Origin: Casuarina equisetifolia
Taxonomy: Eukaryota > Streptophyta > Magnoliopsida > Fagales > Casuarinaceae
Reading direction: 5' to 3'
DNA length: 64,000 nt
Assembly (NCBI GenBank): GCA_028551475.1
Contig: CM052356.1
Location: 23,835,884 to 23,899,883, forward strand
The notes beneath the pieces are model-generated. The model searched no databases. It was not told where the DNA came from and saw nothing but the letters and a program-made list of their open reading frames with translations. Position 1 is the first letter of the stretch. Each line of letters starts with the position of its first letter. The translations under genes and the position numbers were made by a program. Below are positions 37,829-51,700 of the stretch, one piece after another.

Positions 37829-40800
37829 TCATTCCTCTCTAGGAATCCATCTGCTCCACCACAGGCTCTTCCTACGTTGGTTAAGCTCATCCATGCTCTC
37901 ATTCAACGTTCTCATGATCTTGCGCTGAAGCCGAAGAGCTGAAGCAAGGGCATTCCTTTGTGGACTTGCCTTCTTCCTGGGCTTAATTTCCTGCAAAATT
38001 GAATCAGTTAGTGTTATACGATGTAGATCTTCTGATTAATAGTTCCAACTTGGAATACAATTTAGGCTACAGACTCTGAGCTCCTGAAGCTGAGCTTCTG
38101 TGAAGCCACCATCCTTCTTGGTCCCAGATTTTGCCATTAGCCCGGTTATCCAATTGGCAGCTTCCCCATAGTCTTGCTGTGTTGCACGAAAATACTGCAG
38201 CCTCAGCTTCTGCATGAAGGACAAAGCCAAAAGTCCTTCCCTGTCAAAGTATGGATGAGCTAAAGCCGCTTTTGCACTGGTTCTTTGTCGTGCTTTGTAC
38301 CGAACCATTGAAGTCAGAAGTTCCCATCCAATCCCTCCATCTAAATCCAACAACTCGAACCCCTTCCGCAGATCAGGGCTGGCACGAGGCTCTACACTTT
38401 TCCTCCATGCAACCAAGTCATAATCACATCTTTTTAATTGACGATTGAATTGTATGAGGCCACTGTCGGAGCGAAATGCTGGGAACGCCTATAAGATGAA
38501 AACTGTTAAAGAGATGACTGTACTAAATGGACATTAGCCACATCTTACTGTTCATAGATACACATCTGGGAATAATGCTTTTCCCAATATAACCCACCTG
38601 TTAAACTGTTTCCAAAGGCATAGGGTATTTGGAAGCTTGGTCTAAGGATAGGATCAGGGGGGTCGCCTAGACCCCTAAGAGAATTTTCGTTTTTCCTTAC
38701 TCTACATGTTTTCTAATAATGACGGGAACAGGAAATATATGATAGATTTATAACTCTTTGGACGTTTTATATGGACTGTTTGACAAAGAACCTTTGGCAG
38801 AAAGGAAAATAGAAGTTCTATTACTTACTATATTTTGCATTAAAAGGTAGATGGAATCAATAATTCTAACACTGATAGGTCAAAGAATTTGGGTACTTCA
38901 ACTTGTCATAAAATTAATGGGATTAGAACTCTTAATTTAGCTCATACTTAGTCCCTAATCAAACCTTATATGAAAGCGTTATATTACTTGAGTGTAACTA
39001 TAACTAAATTTATCTCTTCTAGATAAAAGTACTAATAACTTATAAATTAGTTACACATATTAAAAATTTCGATTTTGAGAGAATTATATTATGAACTTCA
39101 GAAAAAGGTCCAATGTAAACATTACAATCAATAACTTTTATTTGTCAAAAGATCTTTAAGTTTAATTAAAAAAAACTGATAAACAAATGAACTTAAAATT
39201 GGTATTGCATGTTATTATAGACATATACTTGGGTGTTAATATTATTTTTAGGCATGAGTAGCACTACAGAAAATAAGTGTTTATAAGGGAAGCTGAAGAT
39301 TTAAATATAAGTAAATTGGTAGAAAAGTCTTCTTTTTTGACTTTTTTTATAATAAAGTCCAGCCCCTAGACAACATCCTAATCTCTTTGCATCCCACTAG
39401 AGTCAGAAAGCCCAATTGGTCAAGGTTCTGCTAATCCTTCTACATTGCGACGACTATGCCAACTACTCCCAAAACAGGCAAGCTAATATCACCCCTCAAA
39501 ACCACATATCCAGTCTGTTTTTGACTGTTATGCCCAACATACCTATCCTCTAGGTAAGTGTTCATGAAACCTATTCTGTAATGAAGCAATAAATAAGTAC
39601 AGGAATTATCCGCAGTATATGTCACTCACCATTTGCAGAAATATGAGACCGGCACTGTAGACATCGAATCTATCAGGCAAGTTCAGCTGCTCAAGGATGC
39701 ACAATCAAGATCAAAAGGAAAAATTATCTCAATCCTGTAAGAAGGAAGCTTATAATAAGGAGTCGTCCAGAGTTAGTAAACAACCTGCCACAGGACTGGA
39801 GAAAGTGCAGTTGCCACTGGAGCTGAAGGTGCAGATGGAGTTTGTGTGCTCATGATGTATTGCTCTGGTGCAGCATATCTGGAAACCAAAGTCAATAACT
39901 TTGTGACTACCTCTAGATGAACGATACAGCAGAACAAACATCTAGACATTATTCTGGACTACAGTTTTTTAAGCTTTGAAACCATTATACAAACCAAATG
40001 ATTACAACTACACAACAAAAAGGTTCAAATTTTGGTCCCTCAAAGACATTAAAAGATCGGAAAATTAACCCGTATGCTTCATTTGTTTCTCAAGCTGTTC
40101 ACTTCTACCAACAGTTACCAGCTCTCAGAGCAGTGGTGCACCAAAAAGCACCAAATCAACTTTTGAGAACATCTAACTCCCTATTATTAGTGAATTTGCA
40201 CGTACCACTTACATGGAAAAAAAAAACTATAGTATACAATTTAGCTTTTCATGTATGCCTTGAAATGGGATTTTCATGCTTACGACAGAAATTAACAGTG
40301 TCAATCTGTTTACATTCATGCCTCTTGACTTAAGATAAGGGAATTGTAGGGGCAGCATCTTTTATGTACTTATTTGAATATTATAGCAATCTTTGCAAAT
40401 TATAATATCACTTCAATTGAAAGTGCTATGCAGAACAATAAATGACCTCCTTTTAATGCAAAGTTCGGGCAGTGAACCAACAGAGCCTCAAAGAGAAAAT
40501 GGAAAATTTTGGGGTTCAACCGTTCAGCTCATGTGCAACACTTCCATAGCCAGTACATGCTGGTAAGTTCATCATTGTTAAAACATGTGGATTACAGTGG
40601 TTGTCCACATGAGAATAAGCAGCCAAAGTTACAGAAATAAATACCTTGGATCCAAAAGAAACTCCTTGGGGATATAGTTGATTCCGACTCGCAAATCAGC
40701 TGCTGCTCCTAGATCAATTATCTTGAATGCACGAGAACCTGTTCAAGTTTTAATTGTAAGTTATTGGTTCTGATATTTCTCAAAGATTTGCAGCCTTTCA

Positions 40801-42921
40801 TTGAGTAATTGCGCAGTTACCTTCAGAAAAAATAATATTCTGTGGCTTGATATCCCTATGCACAATCCCTGTCGAGTGAAGCCCATCCAATGCAAATAAG
40901 AGCTGTCTCATGATTGTTTGAATGATTCTGTTCTCCCTTTCCAAACCCTTAGGCAAGTCCTGGACCTCTCCAAGAATCATTGTTTCTACCTGACATTTTT
41001 ACCATCACTAAACAAGAGATTTGGAAAGCTAAACAGAACTAAGAACTACCTCAGAGGCATCAAACTCAGAACCACTAAATCTTAGCCCAATTTAAAAAGG
41101 AATGTTGGAGTGGACATAAGATTATAGGGACGATCAAACTAGCCAACTATAATGCTGCAAGCAAAATAAGAATTTCAAACTTTTGTTGCTCACTGTGTAG
41201 ATACCGGAAGTAATGTCTTCATGATGCCATTGGACACAATGGGGGTCAATTTTAATCAGAAGCTAATGCATGACATCTGTGTCTTTTTTCAGATTTTTAT
41301 ATTTAGGTATCTATTTTTTTAGTTATCCTCCGTGCTTTTCCAGTAATTAGAGACATTTATTGGGACTTTATTAATTAGGACAGGTTTAGAATGATTTCAG
41401 TCAGATAATAAGTTTTTGGAGCCCTTATCATCTCCAGAGTGTGGGTCTAACTGTTACAAGATGTAGTCTTCTCAGGCTTTTCGTTTGGTGTCATTCTTTT
41501 AATAGGTGATTTTGTCTGGATAAATCCCACCTCTTTACATCTCAAAAGAGGATGAGGGTGGAAGCAGTGGGGCTTTGAAGATCAACATTTCTTAGTGTTT
41601 GGGACCCACTCATTAAAACTAAGCATTGTGGGTTTGCCATAAAGCCATCCTATACAATATCACTAGTCGATGGGAGAAAGTACCAACATTGTAGGGGAAC
41701 TCTTTACTTTGCATCAAATCTGTAAGTGTGGCCTCTCCTTCAAACTGCCATATAAGCCAGTACTCACCTTCTTTCTTCGAAGAACTCTGGCACCAATTTC
41801 ATGATAAAAGTATTAGTCACAAGATGAAAAAGAAAAAGGAAAAGTTGAAACAGTATGAGTTTCCTAAGTATATATTTTAATTTCTATAGCCAATGATATG
41901 CCTAATTCTCATGGTGGTAGTAGTAGTCATAACAGAGGAATACCTCAAGAAAACCGTAGACAAAATCAGCACAGCTATTTGCACAAGCTCTTCGTACACG
42001 CTCGTTCATCCAGATTTCGACGGCGCCATATTCAGTAGCCTTTTTCAAGACCAAGTCACCTTCCTTCGAGCGACAACAAAATCCATCAAAAAATATAGTA
42101 TATCGACGATAACAGACTTTTAAGGAATTGGAAGGTAAGCTGTCGCCACCACTCATAAAAGAGTATAAATCAGGAAAATTGATACAACTATCTGAAAGGA
42201 TCGAGATTAAGCAATCAATCAAGATATACCGACACAGTTCAAATTAAATCTGAAGGGCAAGTTCAACAGGAAGAGAAAAGTAGAACATAAGTACCTTTGA
42301 TGAACGCTTCTTTTTCAAGGAAACTCTATAAACCACACCAAAAGCCCCCTCACCCAACTTCTTCCCCAGCACAAAATCATCCTGCCACGCAAACACAATA
42401 CCATTAGGTACGCAGACAACAATTAGCTCCAAATGTTGTTTGAGATTCAAAATCAGCCACAGTTAACTGACCTTCTTGTAAGTAGGTCTGAATAGCCTCT
42501 CGCCAAAAGCAAGAACAAACATGTCAAAGAACCCAGGTGCCACACCAGGCGTGGCCCAGAGGTAGGAGATAGCCCCCAGAGCCAAAAGCGCTCCAGGGGT
42601 CGTAATTGTCAAACCACTTGATTTAGGAAGCGTGCTTCTATATATCATGTCACCGCACTCCATGACTGTGCACGGCAGCCCCACTCCCACGGCCACAAAG
42701 AGGTCATGAACCGCATCGATCATCAGTCCGCCATGTGACGCCGAAACTAGGAATTGTTTTGGGTTTGAGATGGTGGTTGTTGTACTGGGTTGTGATTTAA
42801 AAGTACTGGGTTTGACACTAAGTTTCTTGCCGAAAAATGGGGTGGTGGTGAGCTTTGAGGAACTGTGAGGATGGAGCTTGGTCACTCCTACACCTACTCC
42901 TCCAGCTGCAACAGTGGCCAT
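37829..42921 (-). CDS. STN7: STN7-like thylakoid state-transition protein kinase
   Basis: Ten exons on the minus strand, in coding order 42921-42472, 42381-42295, 42063-41944, 41786-41688, 40989-40821, 40738-40645, 39878-39785, 39686-39630, 38488-38075 and 37990-37829, give 581 residues (Arabidopsis STN7: 562). The N-terminus looks like a chloroplast transit peptide. Next comes the lumenal [17 protein letters not shown] with cysteines 84 and 89, equivalent to the redox pair Cys65/Cys70. One membrane span follows (about 108-126), then a stromal kinase: glycine loop LGEGAFG (159-165), HRD (296-298), and DLG (317-319) in place of DFG, as in STN7. STN7 phosphorylates LHCII when plastoquinone is reduced. 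ATG 42921 (MATVAAGG) matches the family; ATG 42936 is five codons upstream. Confidence 0.96.
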
Positions 42922-45172
42922 GACCGTACGGACCAAAGCTCAGATTTTGTGGGAGAGAGCTAACAGGTCGGACGGACAAGCTCTCATTTTGAGTCAAAAT
43001 TTCGACCACTAGTCTGCAAGACAGCGACGGTTATATTTCCGGTATTTTTTGTGGAGGGAAATGGTTCGATTGGATGGATGAGCGATGGCCACCACAAACG
43101 ACACGTAGGTTTGTGAATGTTTGGGTTGGGCCTCATACCAGATATTTAGGAATTGGTCGTGTCGTATTTGATCTAGGAGCAAGCTACAAAGCAAGGGGGA
43201 AGCGCTTGGAACCAAAGCGGTTTGACCCAAATGACATGCAATTGGACGAATAGAAGAACAGAAGCCCAATGATGAGTGGGAGGGAGAAAGAAGGGAGAAG
43301 CCCATTGGAACCGAGAAGAAAATAAGATTCAACTAAACCCATGACTGCAAAAAGAGCTCAAAAAAAAAAAGGGTTGGAGGCTTAGGTCGCCCATGAAGGC
43401 ATAACAAAAGCTTTGTAAACCAGCCCATGGGTTGAAGGCTTAGATCAATAAAGCCTTAGCCTTGTGGTTGTTCCGTAAATGCCCGTGAAGGAAGGCATTA
43501 AACATTGAGTTGACACATTGCCCAACCACAAGATAGTGATAGAGCTAAAACAATCTAAACGGCGACTAGCTTAACAAAATGATTGAAAGTTTATGTGTAG
43601 TTAGTGCCAGCTTGTTGATAAAAGCCTTTAGTCACGAATCAAGCTTTATATCATTTCAATTAATCATTTAAATGGAGTTTTACCTTGTATGCCTATTTGT
43701 AACTAAGGGGATGGGCACCCGAGGGATTGGGTGGGTCGTAGTGGAATAGTTGGCCTAGGGATAAAAGGAGGCATAATGGGGTTAATGTGGAGAGGCGATT
43801 GGTGGGGGAGTTAAAATTGGGGTTGAAGCAACAATTCTAAACAACATGACCGTTGCAGCTGCACATATGTCAAACAGGGGCCATGGTTATTTTCACGAAA
43901 AGATTGGGGTTGTGGAGGTGGTGTGGAGAGAAAGCTAACAGAATCGGGTAAGAAAGACCTGATTTGAGGAGGACGAGCTAGAGGCTGAGATGCAGCAAGG
44001 GTGACCAAGAACGGAAACTGTATGAAAAACTTGCCAAAACAATGAAACAAAGAGAGAAAGAGAACAATAAATAAATAAATAATTGAGGTTTTTGTTGAAT
44101 GAAATTTTTTCATTGAACGAATCTCTACACCTCTTCTCTATTTATATACATTTGTTAATGAATTCAAAAATTAAATAAAATCGATTTACAAAATTAAAAT
44201 TTGAAATTCAAAAATCAAACTCAAAATAAATTAAATTAAATGAAACTGAGACTGATGAAGGGCCTGTGTCAGTATACCACCTGTAGTTCACCATTTAAAT
44301 GGTACCCAATTCTATAATTACTCATCCTTAGCCATTACGGTCGAAGTTGGTACAACCTATTTTAGTCTACGAAGCGTCTTGTTGACACTTGCCTCTGGTC
44401 TGCAACATATCCAACCCAAAAATGACTGGTAAACAATCCAGCAACACGGCCCAGCGCTTCCGCTCAGTCTCCGTAGCGGCTGTTACGAAGGCAACTCACT
44501 CCAGCCAGAATGCTGTTACACGGAAACTTTCAGCAAGGGAAAACGGTTCTCCATAAACGGATTCGAATCTTGTTGAATTAGTTGTGGAAACTTGTACTTC
44601 AGAACTACATTCCTCAAAACTTATCCACATACGAGCATCATGAGGAACACTTTCAGTGTCAAGCTTGACTTCTGCTTCTGTCGCCGGGCAGTAAGAAGAA
44701 GAGCGAGCGATCATGACTTGTTTAATTAAGCTATTTTCCACCTTAGCGATGACCATGCTACAAAAGAAAGAACGGAATCCACTGCTGCAAATTGGATACG
44801 AAGAATTTTTTTTTTTTTTTAATTGTTTCCTACGCTTTTAAAATCCGAGAGCATACAACATCATACAAATTGTAAAGCCCATTACGCGAAAGTGGGAACC
44901 GTTTTGACACGTCCCGTCATGTACACATGTACAAGAAAAGCGTAAGAAAAAACACCTGAATGGCAATTGTTGATTCCAAAAGTCCACCCACTGCCTTCTC
45001 CGTTACGTAGACCGGCGAATTGTGTGCGGAGGGACGAAGGGGAAAGAAAGAATATTTACCATTTTTCTCACATCCGACGCTCATCGTCATCGAAAATCAC
45101 TTTTTGGGCCACCAACAACGTCCCTCACTTCACAAGCAGACGCGAAACACAATCGCCCACAGATAGTGGTAG
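42922..45172. other. Spacer between STN7 (5' side) and GATL (3' side)
   Basis: Contains the STN7 promoter side. Around 43370-43540, GGGTTGRAGGCTTAG occurs twice (about 43370 and 43431), and an inverted pair CTTGTGGTTG / CAACCACAAG lies at about 43461 and 43525. These may be remnants of a transposable element but no ends are defined. An 86-codon minus ORF at 44496-44756 has no recognised product. Confidence 0.4.
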
Positions 45173-46195
45173 CTAGCTGTCTGAGAGGAAGGAGGAGTGA
45201 CGATAAAGGTCGTATGGGGCCCACAGGCTGTCCAGTGGACACGGCCGCTTTGAGTCCAGCCTCCTCCACGGCTTTCCCTTGCCACTCCAATGCAGGAGAC
45301 TCACGGGCCCTGGATGGAGATCCCTGCACAGCCCCTTCAGATTGTCGCCGCCGAGGCCGTGCTGGTTCCACCGGTGCTCCACCCCCTCCACGTTGCCGGC
45401 GAACACCAAAAGAAATGGAGGTAGCGATCCTAGCTCGTATATCCTGTAAAGCTTCTGCACCCTCATCCAACCCTCCAGCCGCTCCGTGTATCTCCCTTCC
45501 CTCCACCTCTTCAGATCAATCACCATCACACCAGTGTTGAAGTAGCATGCTTTCTTCCCTGTCAACGACTCCGCATACGTCGGGTCCGCCCAGAACCTAG
45601 CCGTGAAGTAGCTCGTGAAGTTCGCGTGGCAGTACTCCGGCGCGCCCAGCACGTGACTGCCGAGATCGATGCTCCACAGCTTGGCCACGTCGTCGACCAC
45701 GATCAGGTCGGAGTCGAAGTAGATGATGCGAGTGACGGCGGAGGGCAGGAGGTCGGCAAGGTAGATTCGGGCATAGTTGAGAGGCTGGTCGAGGGCTCGC
45801 CGGATGGAGTAGGAGATCATGCCCCTCACGAGGCTAGAGTCAAACTTATAGAGTTGGAAGCGCAGGTAGGGGAAAACCGTGATGATGACCCGGCGCAAGT
45901 CTTCGTAGCCGTGCGCGGCGGCGATGAAGTGGAAGGCGATGTTCTCCGGACACGAGGCATGATGAAGCACCGAAAAAACCCCCGCCACTGAACCCCGCAG
46001 GTAGGCCGCATCCAGCGTCATCGCGATATGGATGAGCCCCGAAGGGAAGCCGTCCGGTGGGGGGCATTCCTCTCCGTTCCGAAATGCCGGTGCCTCTCTG
46101 AATTTAGGGAGCTCCCCGGCGATACCTTTGGCCAGAAAGTGCACGGTAGCAAGAGTGATGAGGAGGAGTAGCAGCGAGTAGAACTTCGGGGGCAT
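45173..46195 (-). CDS. GATL: Galacturonosyltransferase-like (GATL) family 8 glycosyltransferase
   Basis: A single-exon gene encoding 340 residues from ATG 46195 (MPPKFYS). GATL genes are typically intronless and about 340-360 codons. Residues 5-25 form a signal anchor or signal peptide. The GT8 fold shows the metal-binding DSD at 161-163 (in [13 protein letters not shown]), the [18 protein letters not shown] segment, [11 protein letters not shown], and the closing HWSGKGKPW (302-310). GATL proteins act in the Golgi or ER in pectin or xylan assembly; the exact donor and acceptor are not proven. An upstream in-frame ATG at 46300 would add 35 residues, which the family lacks. The high GC content is usual for this family. 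Confidence 0.93.
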   Translation of the reverse strand: MPPKFYSLLLLLITLATVHFLAKGIAGELPKFREAPAFRNGEECPPPDGFPSGLIHIAMTLDAAYLRGSVAGVFSVLHHASCPENIAFHFIAAAHGYEDLRRVIITVFPYLRFQLYKFDSSLVRGMISYSIRRALDQPLNYARIYLADLLPSAVTRIIYFDSDLIVVDDVAKLWSIDLGSHVLGAPEYCHANFTSYFTARFWADPTYAESLTGKKACYFNTGVMVIDLKRWREGRYTERLEGWMRVQKLYRIYELGSLPPFLLVFAGNVEGVEHRWNQHGLGGDNLKGLCRDLHPGPVSLLHWSGKGKPWRRLDSKRPCPLDSLWAPYDLYRHSSFLSDS

Positions 46196-48780
46196 GGTTA
46201 GGTATGTGAATCGATTGTGGTGAAAGGGGAGGTGAAGGAGAGGAGGCTTTGGGAAGGGGCTAGCTGTAAAGAAGAAGGATTCCTTTGGCATTTCTGACAT
46301 TTCCTGTGGGACCTTCGGGATTGATGTAGACTCTCTGCTGCCAGGTTGGAAGAGAAATTAAAAATAATGCCTCATTTTTTTCCTCATTAATTAATCGATT
46401 TTCTATTTTAGAAAAAACCTCTTATTTTGGATTTGCAGAAAATAAAATATTCAAGATTAAGATACTAATAATATTGTATTTGGAATATGTGAAAATTTTC
46501 TAAAAAATACATAAATATTGTTAGGCAGTTATGGATAGGTAAAAACCTGGCCTGTAGTCGCCAGGGGATAGAGCCGAAATCGTATACAGCTGGCAATGAG
46601 TAGTTATAGAGTGTCTGTAATAGGGCATAGGAATAGCGTGTCCTAAGCATTAACTCTCTCCGTAACTTAACCACCTGTACATGACGAGCGCTGGCATTAA
46701 ATTCCATTCATAGCTCTGCTCATGCTCCAGAAGCTTGGACTGCTGGTGGATGCAAATTATCAACTTGTCACTTAGCTTGCATTTCAGATTTTTATGTCTA
46801 CTACTTCGAGTCCCGGGGCTTTCTACACTCGAGCCTTGGTTAGCTTACAGTGAAAGGGTAGAATTGAAAATGGCATATCCAATTCCCACTTTCTTGACAC
46901 ATGATGAAACCTGAAATTATGGCTCGAAATCCTGAGGAGAGATCTCGAAGCTTTTGACCTCCCATTTTCAGCACCCTTTTCCTTGAGATTGAAGCCCTGA
47001 ATTCTTTAAATACTGATAGTTTTCCGTTCCTCGAGGGCTTTTCTCGAGAAAATTGCGTGGGTGTTTATAACTGCCTGGAGACTTCAAACTTCTACCTTAG
47101 ATGGTGATGCAATTGACTACGAACGGGACGGACAAACTAATTATGCCGACACTTTTGATGGTCATATTTTAATGACGTGATGCTATCAACTGATTAATAT
47201 CAGTGGAGAGGAGGAATCTAAATTGCAATGAAATTACTTATAAGAAAGTGACCTAAGTCACGAGGGACGTAAGAGTCACGGTGACTTCTGTATGGTCATG
47301 TGTGGAAGTTACGGAATTCGGAGGATTAAAAAATGGGAGCTTGCCTCTATCTTCAGTCATTCCGACTGACTTTGCTACCATTATCAACCTCGAAGCAAAG
47401 AATCATTGGCCGATGAGTCACGGCAAGAAGCAGCTCCTTGCGGAAGTAGAATATCAGAAACCAGACGCGGATTGCGCCTAAGATGCTACATATGCAATCA
47501 TTTGGAGTTGACTCGTGGTTGGGAGAACCGGATAGGCTTCAAAGTATCACTAAACTGAACGCGAGTTTCAAGACGTTCAGCAGGAGAAGAGAGTAAACGA
47601 CCTACTTCCTTATTATGCAACACTAGTCATATTTCCTTATATAATCAGATCATACTCTTTATTTTTCTCAATGTGAAAAAAGTTAAAGTTCGTTACATAC
47701 TTTTATTATACAACTCCTCATGCTCTGAACTTTCCGAAACAGGTGAATTCTGCCTGTCTTCTCTTTATAGTTGCTGGAATTGCATGTGGAAACTGAAAGC
47801 CTATCTAACCAATTTGAGTTTTTGCTAGAATTAGTCAGGTGTCGTGCTTCAGCCCTTAAAATAATTAATTTAATTCTTGCCGAAACTCTTTATTGGATGT
47901 TGCTTAATTATTTTGTGTAGGTATTAGTATTAAAAAGGTTAGCCCTTTTACAAAAATTAGTTCAAGATAAGGAAAAAAAGAAAAAAGTGTTTTTACATAT
48001 AAATTCCTCCAAAAATTCAGAAGACAACCCCACCAAATTTATCAGCTAAACAAGCACTTATCACCAACTAATTTGTCTTTTCCGTGTGTCAGCCTAGATA
48101 TTCCAGCGGGAATTATTCTTTATGACGGAAAAGTAGAAACAATGAACTGACGCGAGTCACGGGCGGGAACCACGGGGTTCCAAGGCGAAAAAGTAGTTTT
48201 TGGTAATTGACGATTGGTTCTTTGCAGGGGAGCCACGTCTGGGGGAAGTCCTTTTCGCTCTACCCCCAACTACGCCTTTAAGAGTCACCTTCCGGAACGG
48301 ACCGCGGAAAAGTGTCTCAGCTGTCCACCATCATCACTCCGTTGCCACCGTCCCCACCTAATAATGTCCCTTCCATCTTCATCCGCTGCACCAGCAGATG
48401 AGCCGTTCGCACTTGCTAGTGTTAGTGGGTTTCACGTACGATTTAAATTCCCCTTTGTTGCCAAATATATTTATGGAGTTATTATTTACTTTCCATAATT
48501 TTAAAAAAATAAATAAATAAATATCTACGCCCTATTTTAAAACACTGTATTGACGGTTAAATTGTTCTCTTTCCTTAAAAAGAAGCCCCGTCATTTACGA
48601 TCACCTAATCAGTGTCAGCCCCGAAGGACTCGTAAGTCAATTTCCTCAATTTTCAGCAGTCGGTGAATTACTGCACCTGCCGCCGATTTTTTCAGAGTGC
48701 TCCGAAATTTCCCCGCTAATCTCGCATTGCTTTCCACTTTAGTCCCCTCTCCGGTCCAGACAACACCAAAACGTCACAGG
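46196..48780. other. Divergent spacer between GATL and the malectin/LRR gene
   Basis: About 2.6 kb that should contain the GATL promoter on the left and the promoter and leader of the receptor-like gene on the right. Only small ORFs occur. No RNA gene or bounded repeat is recognised. Confidence 0.4.
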
Positions 48781-51700
48781 ATGTCGCTTCTTCCCCTCTT
48801 TCCTATCATCTTTCTCCTCCACCTCCTCTCCTCCTCCTCCGCTTCGCCGTACGGTAATTACCCTTCTTTCCTCGTTTAACGAACTCTTAAGCTCATTGTA
48901 TTTTTTCACTTATTTCATATTTTAAACAGAGCTTTCCTACTACATTGACTGCGGCGGGCTCAGCAACACCACCGACGGCTTCGGCACTACTTGGTTGTCC
49001 GACCGATTCTACTCTGGCGGGAGCAACGGCATTGTGTCGGAGCCGCTGCAGTTCCGTCACCCCCAAGAGAAGACTCTACGCTACTTCTCACTTTCGTCTG
49101 GCAAAAAAAACTGTTACTCCGTCCCGGTCCCTGACGGCCGTTACTATGTCCGTACCTTCACCGTCTATGATAATTACGACGGTAGATCCCACACCCCATC
49201 CTTCGACGCCTCCGTGGAAGGTACGCTCGTTTACAGCTGGCGCTCCCCCTGGTCCGAGTCTCACGCGCGAGGCGGGGCTTATTCTGATCTCCTCTCTTAT
49301 GTCTCCGATGGTCACCTTGATCTCTGCTTCTACAGCATTGCAACCGATGCGCCTGTGGTTGGTTCGCTTCAAATCAATCAAATTGATCCGCTATCATATG
49401 ACTCCACTTCGATCGGGAAGGATTATCTTCTCGTCAACTATGGTAGATTCACTTGCGGGTCGAACCAGTGGGGACCCGGGTTCACCAATGACACCGATTT
49501 ATTCGGTCGATCCTGGCAGTCCGGCACGGATTTTCGACATCCAACCTCGCCTGCTTCGGTTCAAATGTACACACCTTTATCCACACCCAATTCCATAAGT
49601 GGGGCCAATGTGCCGCCAAATTATTTTCCGATGAAGCTGTATCAAACGGCGGTGACGATTGGCGAAGACTTGGCCCTGGAATACCAGCTTCCTGTAGATG
49701 CAAAGCTGGACTATTTGGTATGGTTCCATTTCGTGGAGATAAATCCAACCGTGACTAAGGCTGGTCAGAGGGTATTCGACGTAGTACTGAACGGAAAGAA
49801 CGTTAACAGGATCGATATATATAAGGAGGTTGGAAGCTTCGCAGCATATACTTGGCATTACGTGGTGAAGAATCTGAATACTACAACACTAAGCGTGAGA
49901 CTTGTGCCGGTGGTGGGTGCGCCGGTGCTTTGTGGGATCGAAAATTATGCGCTGGTTCCGGTTGATCTTTCTACCGTGCCTGAACAAGGTAAATTTACAA
50001 CTGAGCTAAGTTTTTTATATTTGCGTTCGGATTCTCTTTGGCAACATCAAATGTTGGGCATAAAAATAAACTCTACCTACTAAAAATAGGGAAAAAAAAT
50101 GTCAATCTAGAATACAAACTCCCTCATAAGACAAGCTTGATATGAAATCTAACTACCGAAAGCTTTAGAAAAATCTGGGATCAGGCGGGAGATTTGGAAT
50201 GACTAGGGAGAAGGAATATGGTGCTTTTTTGGTTTGTTAGTACAAATGAAAATGACGGGGGCATTGAGTTTGCAAATTGGCTTCCTGGTTGCCATTGTTT
50301 TTAATCATGTGTGAATTTTTTACAACCGTGCATCCATTTGGTTTACGGGGTTTGCTTAGATGCTGACGGAAGCGGAGGCAAGCAAAAGATTTTCGAAAGG
50401 GAAATGAATCAGATAGGCTTGTTTGTTTATTCAAATGTTCCCTTCCCCCTAATTTATATTCAGAAATAAATGGTGAAACTAGCAGTAGAAATGAACATGT
50501 GTTTGTTTCTTTGACAGCTGGAGCAGTTTCCATAAAAATGAGAATGTAAGGAAGGGTGCAAGTGATAGAAAATAGACACTAGATTTTCCCTTTTTTATTT
50601 GGAAAAAAATTGACAAAATTTACAATGCCCGAAATTCACTTGAGTAATTTTGGTAATGTGGTTGCTTCTTTTAACAATATAAAACTAATTTGCCCTTATT
50701 TCCAGTGACTGCTATGAGAGCATTGAAGGATTCACTTCGTATTCCTGATAGAATGGGTTGGAATGGCGATCCTTGTGCTCCTATGAGTTGGGAAGCTTGG
50801 GAGGGGGTTACATGCCGTCTCAACAACAATGAAACTGCCCTTGTTGTATCTCAAATGTAATTATTTCTTTTACCTCCTATGCTTTTCATGTTAGAGTGCA
50901 TTTCAATCTTTAAATTTTGATCTTAGGCCAAACTTCTATTCTGTCAAGCTTTATATTGATATGCTCATACATTTCAGAGATCTGGGAAGCCAAGGCTTGA
51001 AAGGATACATTAGTGATCAAATCAGCCTTTTGACAAATTTGATAAATCTGTAAGTATCAGCTGCCAAATTTACTTTATTGCCCATCCATTATGTTTATTC
51101 CTTTTAAAATGTCGGACGGTCAATGTTGTTTAGTTAGTTGGAGATAATTCAGTAAGCATGGATCTTTACTAATTTTCATCATTTCTAGCTTATATTTGCT
51201 CTCTTCCTCTCTAACTTAGTTCACTGTGTTCTCTGCTCACATAATCATTTTAGATTTTTTTTTTGGTTATACTCTCCTTGGGTCTTGTCAATTAAATTTA
51301 TGTTGTTAACAGAAAAAAGATAAAAAAGCTCAAGGACCTCTTACTAGTGATTACTGAAAAGCATTTATATCGGTTTTTGTCTATCATGCTGCCTGTCGCC
51401 TCTTAACCTATTATTGTGCTAGTTATAGAAGAAATCTACTTGTTTTAGGCTGCTTCCTGTAAGAGGCTACACTCCTATATTTGACAAATGTTGGATTGGA
51501 GTGATAGCTCATCCTTAAACTACTTGCCACATTTATTTGTACGTTACCAAAATGGTGGTTGTTTTCCTTTGCCTAAGTTGTGAGTTTGAGAGATTTCTAT
51601 TGTTAATTCCTTTAGAAGAATGTGCATTTTTTTCCAATTCCTGTTAGCTTATATTCGATGTACTTGCTTTGGTTTAAGTTGAAATGGTTGTTTCAGATTC

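Noticed and set aside
44496..44756. An 86-codon minus frame downstream of GATL
   Set aside because: No motif, signal peptide or recognised family, and no supporting splice partner.
45022..45991. Two long plus-strand frames of 172 and 121 codons
   Set aside because: They lie antisense to the GC-rich GATL coding sequence and have no family features.
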